Source: Lutraria lutraria (lineage: Eukaryota > Mollusca > Bivalvia > Venerida > Mactridae). From it: a stretch of 64,000 bases of DNA. Shown piece by piece: positions 40,561 to 52,598 of this stretch. Position 1 is the first letter of the stretch. Each line of letters begins with the position of its first letter. The notes below the pieces were generated by a model. The model ran no database searches. It was not told where the DNA came from and saw only the letters and a list, made by a program, of their open reading frames with translations. Both the position numbers and the translations under genes were made by a program. The stretch spans positions 5,074,993-5,138,992 of the forward strand of contig OZ026836.1 of the NCBI GenBank assembly GCA_964023205.1, read 5' to 3'.

Positions 40561-40904
40561 CATTGACACTGTACTAATATTGCAAAGGAAGAAAACTGCC
40601 TGTGGATGATCGTGATATACCGTTGAATATTTGATAATTGTGTTGTGTCAAACGTTTTGATTAATACTGACTAATGTCTCAGATGAACGTCTTCGAAGAA
40701 CATATGGCATTTTCCATAAAAGAATGTACAATCGGGATTTTTAATATTTCATAGTAATTATGATGCATGTAATATATCGTATCTGATTGGAAGTAAGTTG
40801 TTATATATAATAAATACATTGTAATATTTCAAGTCATTCTGTTAGTTGTAATATGGAAATTGTTTATAATGATCAAGCTTTAAACAACTTGTGAACGAAG
40901 GCAG

Positions 40905-41045
40905 ACCTTGGGAAAGACAAATTGTGACCTTTATTGACAGGTGGGCATTATTTTGAGGTAGTTGTGTTCTAGATAATGATTTATCAAAAAGATCTTAATT
41001 CACAGGATGGTCTTTATTTGGAGATGACTAAGAGTGACTGTATGT
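40905..41045 (+). repeat. Dispersed repeat ending in GACTGTA
   Basis: Contains 'gacctttattgacaggtggg' and 'aattcacaggatggtcttta', ending in 'gagtgactgta'. The copy at 41363-41478 follows the same order. Two copies so close together suggest a local duplication or a tandemly inserted family. Confidence 0.4.
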
Positions 41046-41362
41046 CTCGTAGGATAAAAATGATGTCAGACGTTTTATGCCAACCAATGAATATCCATTG
41101 AAAGCTTTTGTGCACTTCTAGAATTTCCCATGAAGGTTCTGTGCACCATAACCAACTCCTAACTAATCTAGGAGAAAACATGTTTTGGAAGAGCGGATTT
41201 GCAAATCCTTTATTGAATAACCATATATGTAAATTAATCTTGCTGGTATTAAAACTTATATTTGTTTATAGACATACACACAAATCCTATATTAGTGGAA
41301 TTAGTGTTTCGAAACATCTGCAGACAAACCTGTGATCAAAGGCTACCGCTGGGTTAAATAAG

Positions 41363-41478
41363 TTGGTCTTTATTGACAGGCGACATTTATAAGAATCAAT
41401 GACGTTTTTTTTTAAAAATTACATTTATTCTCAGGATGGCCTTAATTCAGAGTCGGTCCTGAACACAGGTTTGACTGT
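41363..41478 (+). repeat. Dispersed repeat ending in GACTGTA
   Basis: Order of blocks: 'ggtctttattgacaggcgac', 'ttctcaggatggccttaatt', 'tcctgaacacaggtttgact' and gta. The final 16 bases are identical to those ending at position 92 of the window. Confidence 0.45.
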
Positions 41479-43824
41479 ATTATATTTGGGCTTTGTCAGT
41501 TGTGTATGATCCCTTGAAGAGATGTTTTAATGCGCTACTGTGTTTTCAGTATTACCATAAAAGGGAAGCAACTACGTTTTGCCAAATATCAATACCAGAT
41601 TTATGTAGATAGTAAATAAAAGTTATTAGTTATAGTAAAGGAATTATAATAGTGTGTTTGTATACGGGTAATATTCTGTGAGCTGAATGATAGAGACAAC
41701 TTGGTTAATTGGTTGATTGATCTTGCAAACTATGATTACATTAATATGATAAATTGATGACATCAACTCTGTTATTTTAGATGAATTTATACCCTTATTA
41801 GATATTTGTAAAGGTAGACTTTATCTAAATGAATGTACAGTAACAATTATTATTTTCATTTATGGAAAGACTATTCATCATGTTCACGACCAGATGGTTT
41901 TCCGGAGTCTACCTACAGATGTACCCGCAATATGTTTAGAAATAGGTTCAAGTGTTTTAATTCCAACTCATTCCTTGGTGAAATAAGTAAACAACACATT
42001 GCAGGGAACTGAATCGAGAACAGATTGCATTTAAAACATCAATAGTTTGTGTTATAAATTGGTAAAAACATTTCTTACGATGAACATGCATTTTGTCTTA
42101 ACACCCTACGGAACATTTTGACACGTCTTTTCATGTCAATACATCGCCTAGATCAAAATAACCATGGCATAAAAGATAGTATCAAGTTCATTTCATCGTC
42201 ACAGTCATGTGTTTATATTTAGTACCCTGGGCGTAACTTCTTTCCGTAGACTTAAAAGTTAATTATAAACAACTACAAGAAAAACCTCCTACACCAGCAT
42301 TACCATATTTCAATACAAATCAATAAACTGCGCAGCAAGCAGAGAGCTATCATCGTTGTACTTGCCATTATGCGAACAATGTTCTGGGACATGTGATAAC
42401 CAATCTACTCTCTTTATACTCTCAATAGATTATGTAACAAGATTTTCCCCTAAATTTACACAGGATGTCTTAATGATAAATGCTTATGGAACAGAATCTA
42501 TTGAAAGTGTTTATCTGGGATCATTTTACAGGATTGCGTAGTTGGAATCAAGAAAATGTTTTAAATAATTCATGTTGTCTTAAGTTTCCTGCGTCTTTGC
42601 TTTGAACACGGCATCGATATGTTAAAGCCTAGAGTTTAAATCTATTTAAATTGCCTGCTTGTGACAAACTGGGAAATAGCGTTTCACCGAACATAACAAA
42701 GTTACATTGTAAAGTATTAGTAGTGTACTTTAAATTCTCGTTCAAAGGTTTTATTGGAACAAACAAGTCTTTCATCGTTTTCGTTTAGAATCCAGTGAAA
42801 ACGATTTACCGTTTGTTTTCTGTTTGCAAACGTATCACTCAAACCCATTGTATGAAAAGTGTTAAGATAATTCGTACAAATTCAACTGTCAGATATTACG
42901 CCATTGTTGACATTAGCTGCCATTCATGTACTGGTAGAAACGTCTCATATCAAGTACCATCAGAGAAAGCAATGTTTACTCCATTAATCAGATAATGCAA
43001 ACAAAATACACAACAAAGATAATTTTCTTACGTGAAACCACGTAATTACACGTTCCCACTTTGCATTCGCATGAAAAACGACATAGAACTGATGACACTT
43101 CGAAGGGAATTATCAACCTAGGTGAAATAAATACAATTTCCAAATGGAATGTTCCAGTTTGGTTGGTTAATTATTCCGAGCATGTAACGCTGCTCGGTGC
43201 TTAAGAACAATTCTTTACAAGTGGTCTGTTGTATATTAGAGAGAATAGAGAGAATTTTTTGTACAATTTACAATAAATGTATAAACAATAAATATCGTTT
43301 GCAGTCGATTTTTTGCCATTTCGAATAATAAAATTCACGGTCCAATTTTTTAACCAATCTCGTTGCGTTCTTTAAATTCTTGTTATGAAGGCTATCGTTA
43401 TCAGTGTAGACTCTACTCTACATACAAATGATGTTTATGGATTTTTGTTTCTTTTGTGCTTAAATATTCCAAAATGTTCAATTCTTTCACATAGGATATT
43501 TGTCCATAGATGAATATCAAAGTATTATGCTCTTAAAAAGAAACAATCCAACATGTGTTTTTTAATTAGACTCGAATGTTTTTTGACTTCCCTTAGAACA
43601 CGACAATTGTAATCGTCCTATTAGCTTAAACGTTTAATAGAAATCGAGATGTTACCCACAGAATTATAACTAGTATAATATAAAATTAAACAAAACACAA
43701 CGACTCTGCTAAAAATGATGGAATTACCAAAGCCTGAAAAAGATAGTTTCGGCTCTTGACAATGATACATATGTAAAAAATTGCTCAAAATCCAACGGAA
43801 ATTGTAGAGGGGAGTAGTGAACAT

Positions 43825-44185
43825 ATGGTAAAACTAACAAAAAGGGCAAAAGAACCAAAAGACAAAACACCGACCATAAAAAGCCTTGAAAAATTAACTA
43901 CGGCACTTCAAAATAAATCATTCTGTGAAAGTTTGGTGAGAGTCGCATGAGAATATTAGAAGGATTTGCCAGGACAGATTACTTGTAAGGTAAAAGTAAA
44001 CAATGGGCAATAACTCTGCCAATAATGACGGATTAAAAATTGGGTAGGCGGTACAAAACTTGATTCCGACCATTCTGTGAAAGTTTGTTGAAAATTGCAT
44101 AAGAATATCTGCATGGTCTGCGTAATGATGATTATACCATCTAAATCTACATTGGTGGGGACGGTTTGCAAATCCCATTTTGAGC
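43825..44185 (+). repeat. Two diverged tandem units of a dispersed repeat
   Basis: Unit A (about 43830-43985) and unit B (about 43995-44150) share 'cattctgtgaaagttt', 'gaaaattgcataagaatat' (A: 'gagagtcgcatgagaatatt') and a 'gggcaa' start, with a period near 160-165 bp. Minus-strand frames over this region are by-products of the repeat. Confidence 0.5.
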
Positions 44186-45732
44186 TAACATCCAATTAGA
44201 AAATATGTTCTTAAAGTACTCTTACATCCAATTTGCTGAAGCTCAGATTAAAAATATCCTCTCTATTTTCACATATCGTTGGATTACACTCGTAGCTCAA
44301 TGTACATTTATATATTTTTTATGCACTTCGCACCAACGGCAATGGCCATTTGGCTACTTTACCAGCTTGGTCTTTTTCATACAGCATAAAAGTGAGTTGA
44401 TAATATATACTATATGACTATGCTATATTGGCGTAAAGTGGGTTGTTTAACTTCTTTTCATTGTGTTTTGCAAAACACCTTAATGTAGTTTTTATAGGAC
44501 CAACAATACCAGTTTATCTGGTTTAGCTCTCAACTAGATATGGTAACTTTAACATTCTTTAAGCATCGATTGCAAATTGTGGACACGGTGTATTTCATGC
44601 AATTAGATTTTGCTGAACGCGATACAACATATTGAGTTAAATCTTGGTTGGAATACAAATATCTTAAGAAAAACACTTTGTTCTGTTACCAGCACTTGTC
44701 CAACACATCATACCTTACAAACTGATAATCGAATGGTAACTAGATATGAACGATGTAGTCTAGTTCTATTATGATTACTTTGTCTGATGTCTACCATATG
44801 AGTTTATGGTAATCATTGGAATTAGATCCTGATTAGACAAAACTTGTTTGTCACAAATGGAACTATTAGTCGATCGATTTAACGTGAAACTAATTATCGT
44901 TTCTCGGTTGCGAAATATGGAATACATATACACCAAGCGTGATACGCAAATTCGAAAGCAGATGCTCTCATACTAGATAAACAAACAACAACGATTTATT
45001 CGCGGGTTTCATAAAACGACGCATAAATTATATTGAACCCATTTTTACATAGATATAGCTGAATGATTTTCTGTCATCTTTGTTGTTAAGAATTTAGTGT
45101 ATTTATCCGTAGCATTCCGTTCACTTCCGAAGTGGGGAACAGTTCAAACTTTTATTTTATCTTTTTTGACTTTAACTAACTAGATCTATGTTTCTGCAAC
45201 TCGCTTTCTTTTTATCCCTCTGTCGTGTCTTTACCTCTGTCAAGTGCATTATCATGTGTTCAACTTTGCGTGTCTGATATTGGTAAACTTCTCTTGATTT
45301 TTCGTTCACGAATCGTTTGTCTTTTTTCTTTGCTGTTCATTTCAAATCCTCTAAATTTTAATCTGTCATCCTCCCGTATGTTTGCGTTTTTTGTATGTAC
45401 AGAACAAAATGGAAAACAAAAGTGTGACGTCATGTTATATAACCAACGTCATGTACAAAATTTTACGTCATATGTAGCGGTATCTTTTCTTTTAATCTCC
45501 TACAAAAAGGCTTGCATTTCGCAAATGTTTCGATTTGCTGCATGAAATTTTCTAAAAAAGACATTTTTGCTTTTTTTCCTGTCGCATGAGATTTGGCTGT
45601 TTATATCACCAAATAGTTTAATCAACTATTTCTCACTAAAACAATTTCGATTTTCAATTAGAGGTACCAATATCATTCACACGATTTTTACTTTAAAAAT
45701 TCGCCTTCAAAGTCAATTCCATACAATTTCAG

Positions 45733-46190
45733 TGCAGACTTGCGTCTTGATGAAAGAAGAGATGCCCTATGTATCGTAAAATACGATGGAAATATAACTT
45801 GGATCCCTCAAGGAATCTACATGAGCACGTGCGATATTGACGTCACTACGTTTCCATTTGATAAGCAAACCTGTACTTTAAAATTCGGATCATGGGCATA
45901 CGAGGGTTCATTATTAAATCTAGAATTTCATGGCCCTGCACAAAAAATGGTGACTGAAGACTATTTTGTTCCTAATAAAGCTTGGACAGTGTTGTCAACA
46001 CCCGGGAAAAGGAATGTTATAGTTTATCAGTGTTGTCCTGGTGTGTTCATAGATCTTACTTACACGATAGAATTTAGGAGGTCTGCAACATTCTACACGT
46101 ATATATTGATTTTACCATGTGTATTGCTGACGTCATTGACACTGGTCCTCTACTGGATCCCTCCTGAATCACCTACAAAGATGGCCCTTG
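45733..46190 (+). CDS. nAChR subunit exon 4: Cys loop, loops B and C, M1
   Basis: Encodes residues 133-285 plus one base of Gly286. After the split Tyr it continues ADLRLDERRDALCIVKYDGN, then GNITW (possible N-glycosylation) and WIPQGIYMSTCDIDVTTFPF. Cys166 to Cys180 enclose 13 residues with the FPFD motif. FGSWAYEG supplies loop B Trp187. YQCCPGVFIDLTY supplies loop C with the vicinal Cys pair 233-234. M1 is FYTYILILPCVLLTSLTLVL, followed by the M1-M2 linker WIPPESPTK. The frame is joined through 'ta' + 't'; starting at the nearby alternative AG would create a stop. Donor gtaagc at 46191 (phase 1). Confidence 0.97.
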
Positions 46191-49100
46191 GTAAGCTTTA
46201 CGTGTTGTGTATAAATCCGCAAAACTGTACTCTTTCTTCAGAATGGAAAGAGTATCAGTGCATAATTGTTTTTAAAGGGTAATATTCACTTTGGGCTGGA
46301 AAATAATTTATTACTAAAGGTCGTTTTCGCGTGATTTCTTAGTCCCCTTGTTTGGCTTCATGGTAGAATAACCTGAGACTTACTATGTTTAATGCGTCAT
46401 AAAATCGTTGTTTGTGTTGTCTCGTGACTGTCAATATTTGTTTAGTTCGTCTATTGGTTTAAGCGTCTGTGTTTGTGACGACCTGTTCTTCTTCAGGCTC
46501 ATTTACAACAAGTAATTATTTGGAAATTTAATAACTAATGATCTTATGCATCCAATTTTGTTTTGGTGACATCAGTAATGTTGATCCAGTGGTAGTTCTA
46601 ATGTAATCAGCATGGCTCGCCCTGAAAATACGTGGAGTTAAATATCAACGATGGAGAATAATGGATGGTCATTTGTTATTAAAAAACAACGAAGAATACA
46701 TCATTGTTTAACATTAATATTTAAAACGCGTTTTATAAAAAGCAACAAAGATTTAAATAATCCTGCTTGTTTAATTTATTGTTCTAAATCGTTCATTCGA
46801 TAGCGAGTATAATAAATAGCTAATCCAAGGTTCACAAAGAATATAGATGCTGAACAAACATATCTGTAGCATTCCTTATTCAGTAGAAGTACGCTACTAC
46901 TATATTGGAATCTGTTTCAAATATCTAATATATTGTAAAATATCAACTTATTTAATCATTAATTGTGGTAGGCCTATACCCAAGTGAACAACACTGAGTG
47001 TGAGGTTTGGTCAAGGACAATGAACAGATCAAATGTTAAAAACATGTTTAAAATATTTATTTCATTTTGTAAATATAAACAGACATCATATGAATAACAT
47101 ACTTTTAAGTATAGTTGATGAAAATTTCATTAGTTGCAGTTGTTATATGCAGGAGAATATCTAATTGTAAAAGTAAATTCATGTACATAGCTATCATATG
47201 AAAAATTTCTGTATTTTTGCTCGACATCATTTGATAGAAGGATTTAATGTCAGGGTGTATTTCATATCATTCTGGTGTATTTCGAACAAATATCTGTGTA
47301 TAAAGGTCATATCATAATAAAGTGAAATTTGTCTTCGATCAATATCTCACAGTAAAGCCATGTACAAGTTTCTCTAGGTAAATTATAGACTAAATTATAC
47401 TGTAAATGACACTAAGCAGTCAAAGTGACCTTATTAGCACAATGGATTGGTAGCTACGTGCAATGCCTTCAGGTTTTTTGTGCATTGTATTTTGTAGTTA
47501 CAAGTGATAAAACGGATTGACTTTTGTAAATAGATTGCCACTCCTTATAAATAGGGAATTTTACAATAAGCTTGAATTTGGGAAACCGACCGAAGTAGCA
47601 AGGTTGTATTACAACTATGGCATACATGCATCTTTAAAAAGCAATAATGAAATACGTATATGAAAAGAAATTACATTGTTATGTAAAACATTGTTAACAA
47701 AAGCATTATCCTGATATTCAAATTGCCCAATGTGTACGCTAATTCTTATTTACATACAACCAATGTAAATATGAATGAAGAAATTAATTTATCATGTCTT
47801 TTTAGAGTTGATGAGAAGTCGAGATGGAACTATTACTACGACACTGTCTCAAATTATTGCTTAAAGTTACCTGTGGTCTTTTACTATTTGCTACTTCTAC
47901 ATTCGGTTACCTGACAATCAGTCTTTATTAGTATTAACTAGATTTGGCGACTTTCGTATTCTAAAGGCAATGCGACGACAAGCTGACGGTAATGATAACA
48001 GACAACATATCCACACTTTTTTGGTGTTATTACAATAGCCATGACATATACTTAAATAAATTAGGAGAAACGAGTTAAAGGCGTTTAAACGGAATATTAT
48101 GCCACTGCTGTCTTGAGCAATTACCGAAACGCAAGTACATGCGAAGTAAATTTGACGAATCTTACGCTTACTTTTATACCACGTACTGTTGTAGCGCTCA
48201 AGGTGATGTTTGTCATATGTGCAATGCTTCAATGTACACAACGTACTAAACAAATCAAGCAAAGCACAACATGTCACTATCAGTCCAGAAATAACTTGTG
48301 AATCACACACATGCTCTGTCATCGTTTGTATCTTTGAATCTTTTTATTAAATTTTAATGTTCCTACTTTTGAAAACTAGTATGACGTACATCTTCAACAC
48401 AATGTTGGCATACTTTACCAAAATACACAGACCATCAAATCTATTCAAAACAAACAATCGTTTCGCGTGTAGTGTCCTAAGTATATTTGCTAGTTGTATG
48501 CATGTACTTAGACAAACAATTAAATAGTTTAATAAATCAGTTAAGGTGGAAATTAACAGTATATTCATCGAAAAAAACATTAAAGACGTTGGATGTCTGA
48601 TTCAATATTTCAGGAACATAGGCAACGCGAATCATCCTCAGGTGTGTGAATACATGATTATGTTGTTAGTTGAATGAATAAGTTTTACCTCCAGACATCT
48701 GATGAGAATTTCTGCTTCTTTTGATAACAATATATATAAAAGAGATTTTTAGATAATTCAACCACGCGCTAGACAACCGATCTGTTATTTAATTTTAAAT
48801 CACCATACATGTCTAGAATATTCTGAATCAATCGAGTCTACAGTTTACTGTTCTCCTCACACAACTTCTAAATTCACTTAAGTATTTTTGTTTTATATTT
48901 TGCTTATATAAACAAAGACAGACAATACAAAGAATGCGAAAAGTAAAAAAGGTTCAGCCGTTGTTTAGCTGTTCTATGTTTTTAAACACTATGACAGCAT
49001 GATCGATGCACGATTACTAAGGCGATTCTTATATTAACATTAACATGTGATCAATAATTCGTTCAAAAAGGATTTAAAAAAAACAATATCTATAAAACAA

Positions 49101-49583
49101 GGTTTGTTCTCGGCTGAAATCATATCAACTGCATAAGTTTTAAATGTTTCTTTTATTGCGTACAAAAAATAGCTTTTCCAAAGAACGTACTTTAAGGTTC
49201 GACAATTGTATCATCACTATGTAAAAAATGCTCAAGATAACCAACATACGATGTCACCAAACAGAATTATGTAAAATCTTGTTTATTCGACCATGAAGCC
49301 GATTTGTTTAAGCTTAAGTCTTATTTATATACGCAGGATATATAAATTTATCTTAATTCCAAATTATATTTACGTCGGTTAACTCTTTTCAAATACGATA
49401 TTCCAGCTTGTTCTTTATTTTAAATTTATTTTTATTGATTTAATGCATATCATTAATGTTATAGAAAATTATAAGCAATTACAATTTTTTTCTTGTTTTT
49501 TCTTAATGCATTATATGTAATTTAATGTTATTCAAGTTGTATTTCACCTCAACTATTCATTATTATGATATATTGTGTTTCAG
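46191..49583 (+). other. Intron 4 (phase 1, 3.4 kb)
   Basis: Bounded by gtaagc and gtgtttcag. No repeat family, RNA gene or protein family was recognised. A 134-codon minus-strand frame at 47918-48322 has no resemblance to known proteins and lacks splice signals. Confidence 0.85.
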
Positions 49584-49670
49584 GCATGAGTATATTCATG
49601 GCGTTCTTCGTTTTGTTGCTCATGTTCGAAAGAAACATGCCACCAGCGTCTGACAACGTTCCTATCCTGG
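49584..49670 (+). CDS. nAChR subunit exon 5: M2 pore helix and M2-M3 linker
   Basis: Encodes residues 286-314 plus one base of Gly315. Counting from Lys282 as 0', the pore helix has Ala 2', Ser 6', Met 9', Val 13', Leu 16', Glu 19' and Arg 20'. Typical cationic subunits have Ser/Thr 2', Leu 9' and an acidic 20'. The linker NMPPASDNVPILG is normal for the family. The donor is the weaker gtaatt at 49671; the unspliced frame would stay open to 49861. Confidence 0.93.
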
Positions 49671-51549
49671 GTAATTATATAGATACACACTATCATGATT
49701 TAATCATTTTATGTTTTTTTTTAATCTTTACTCCGTCTGGAGGTTGTAGTCTTACTCAATCATGTTTTTCAGGTAAGATAATTAAATTATTTAATAATGA
49801 ATTGTATATAATTACTACCGAAAAAATGTTCGTTAAGAGATCTGAATGTAAATGGATATGAAACACTCTGTATTAGTACAAGTAATATGTCTTCATTACT
49901 CCAATGTATATTGTTCGTTGTAACAAGAGGATACACTAATGACGTTAGAAGTAGCACGACATTCTTCCAATTATTGCTTCGTATTTATTGTACTGAAGAT
50001 TAATTACTGACTTCAAAAATTAATATTCATTTCAGAACACTTATAAATTATATCAGAATTCTAAGTTTCTTAACCAAAAAGCTGCATAACACTTTCTTTA
50101 AGGATATCGCTTGTTTCGTGTATTACCTGTACCCAGTGATTGTTGATCATTATCAGTGTCTTATACAAGACTTTCTGTGCTATAAAATAAAGCATTTTCC
50201 ATGCTTTGCATTTCCAATGATAGTGAATTTTCCATTCATTTATAGTAGTTGTTAATTTCATGTTAGTTGATGTACTCTTTATGTACACAGGTCACTAACA
50301 TAAACAATAATCTACCACTTACTTACAGTCGGCCCCATTGCTTTTTTGTTTTGTTTGCCCATAACATTTTCAAGTTGGCCTCATCCTGTGTATTGATGCT
50401 CTCATTCCTGGACTAGTCATTGCTTAAGCCATTTGGTGTTAATTTCTACGTTATCTATCTCCTTCGTTTATTTGCAAGACTTTTGTGTTTATTCTCAGTT
50501 GTTGTTTATGTTTCTATTTTTGCTCCTTCCACCGTCTCTTGGCTGTCGAGTTCCTGTATTTATGTGTCATAGTTCGTTTTATAAAGTTACTAGTATTGTC
50601 TCAAAGAAGATTAATCTTAATTGTGTTATCGAAAGATGGCCAATACAATTCATGTTGAAATAAGGATAATTAAAATCTTAATTCCGAAGCAATTGTCTGG
50701 AATTCAAACTGAATATCTATGAGAAATACAAAACAAGGAAGAATTATAAATTGGAAATGACAAGAACACCGGAATAATAGATTTTGTTTGGTTGGTAAAA
50801 AGAGCAGCAATCATTTTCCTGTTGAAACCAGAAAGCAGCAAATGATAATTTACGCTGCATTCTTGTGATAAGAACGCATAATATTTGGAATTCATATTTT
50901 ATGATGAGAAATTTGCACCCCCAATTCGTAGTCGCTAAGGTTGTGTTGTTCTTTTTCAGGTGTGATAATGACTTGTTTTATCAAACAATCGGTGTTAAGG
51001 TTATGCATCATGTAAGGATGATGACTCCCATATCAATCCATTAGATAAAATAGTAACTGAATTTAGAAAATCTATGTGGAGTCTTAATTGCAAATTTTTG
51101 TTATCACAGATATATATTTTATTAATCTGATCCCAACATTAACAATAACACATTGTAAGCAAGATTGAGAGGAAATAAAAATCACAAATGTTTTCGCGAA
51201 TTATAAAAGTTGCGTCTTTGACACACTGTTAGATATCCTCTTTTTTATAAGAAAAAACTATTTTCATCGAAGACAGAAAAATGAATGCCACCTTATGTTA
51301 TATGACAGACGTTTCGTTGACTTTATAATTTTTGCCAACTGTTCCATTTGTTCCGTTTGAAAGCGTTATTCTATATGAACCTAAAAATTCTGGCGTCTGT
51401 TGGAACTACATGACATCTACTAAATCACAAAACAGACGGAACGTCTTTTTGCCATTTTACTTGCATCATGTGCATGAGTAATTCTACAGAAATACATGAG
51501 GCTTTGCATTTGTAATGAAGAAGTTATATTTTTTGTGGATTTTTTTCAG
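49671..51549 (+). other. Intron 5 (phase 1, 1.9 kb)
   Basis: Bounded by gtaatt and a T-rich acceptor (tttttttcag). Nothing else is recognised. The region 50.35-50.6 kb is pyrimidine-rich on the + strand without being a defined repeat. Confidence 0.85.
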
Positions 51550-51665
51550 GTACATACTACTGCCTAAACATGATATTGATAACAACGTCGACATTCCTAA
51601 ATGTTTTTGTGGTAAATCTATCATTTTATGGATCAAGGGCACCCGTTCCTAAGTTACTGAAAAAG
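51550..51665 (+). CDS. nAChR subunit exon 6: M3 and start of cytoplasmic loop
   Basis: Encodes residues 315-353. It reads TYYCLNMILITTSTFLNVFV, closely resembling the M3 segment of spiralian and other invertebrate nAChRs, followed by VNLSFYGSRAPVPKLLKK. The PVPKLLKK stretch corresponds to the P-x-W/L-(L/V)-(K/R) start of the intracellular amphipathic helix in the family. Acceptor tttttttcag, donor gtaagt at 51666 (phase 0). Confidence 0.96.
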
Positions 51666-52449
51666 GTAAGTAAATCAACTAGCCTATTAACTCAATCCAA
51701 GGAGGATTCTATACATATTTTCTTTCTGGTGTCAATTACTTCAATGTTATGTAATTGTAAACTGTTTAAACATCTGATAAGACTAAAGTTCAGTTCCATC
51801 AATCAACACTGCTTCTCGTTTTTCAACTCTAGATTGTCAATTAGGCAAGCTGGAATGCAACATTTGTTATTATATGTTCGTCTTCTATGACTTAGTTTCA
51901 TAAATGCTTCTATTTATAATGGGATTAACACAAAGTTAAGTCATATCTTAAGTAATGGACACTTTAACGTGATCTGAACGTGTCTAAATTATAAAGATAA
52001 AGTGTTGTGTTCACAGGGTTTGATAGACAGGAAAATCTTAAAAGATAATGTTATTGTGAGTTAGAGTTAGTATAATATTTACTATTTTGTGGAATTGATC
52101 ATATCCTACGTTCTGAATCATGCATCAAAGTGACAGGTCGTTGTGGTTTAGTGCTCGGAGGTAAGCACAAGCAGCAATGTTGCGGAGAAATATGTACATG
52201 TAAAATGTATATATTAGTCATACTGTTGATAACCCGAACATGGAATATACATGAAAACATAAAACTATAGATAAAAAAGGATTCATAAAAAACAATTAAA
52301 AACATTCCCCGAATACTATTCTTTCCTCCAATTTCCCCGACCCGAGCCATGAAACAGTTTGTAGCAGAGATACAGTGGATTAAACTAGTTTTGAGTGTCC
52401 AATCTTACACGTAAATTGGGAGAAACAAAAAGATAAATTTGTTAGAAGT

Positions 52450-52512
52450 GTTTATCATTAATATATGATAACAAAAATAACTTTAATAACTTTGTCAGTT
52501 TTTAAGATAATA
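52450..52512 (+). repeat. Left terminal inverted repeat of the mariner-like element
   Basis: Reads 'taatatatgataacaaaaat', then 'aactttaataactttgtcag' and 'tttttaagata'. Compared with the right end it carries a 9 bp duplication (aataacttt) and one further mismatch in the outer 26 bp. Confidence 0.8.
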
Positions 52513-52598
52513 TATAGTGTTGTATATATTTGATTAGCGTACACATGTAAGATTTATTCTGCACATACATCATTTTCAAATGTCACTTAGTTTTTTCA

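Larger units (their letters stand above)
38754..45732 (+). other. Intron 3 (phase 2, 7.0 kb)
   Basis: Bounded by gtaagt and acaatttcag. It contains the hairpin, the full-length minus-strand SINE, two GACTGTA-ended repeats and the 43.8-44.2 kb repeat listed separately. The rest, including the pyrimidine-rich stretch of 45.1-45.7 kb before exon 4, shows no recognised gene. A 106-codon frame at 45225-45545 in that stretch has no family resemblance. Confidence 0.85.

Noticed and set aside
43918..44195. Minus-strand frames in the 43.8-44.2 kb block
   Set aside because: They coincide with two diverged tandem repeat units.
45225..45545. 106-codon + strand frame just before exon 4, considered as an extra exon
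   Set aside because: The exon 3 to exon 4 junction already joins in phase with normal family sequence (LYNY-ADLRL), so an extra exon is not needed and would disrupt the domain.
47430..47490. A-box-like 'ttagcacaatggattgg' in intron 4
   Set aside because: No B box at the right distance and no cloverleaf arms.
47918..48322. 134-codon minus-strand frame in intron 4
   Set aside because: The composition resembles random AT-rich sequence, with no splice signals and no recognised family; a chance frame is likely.
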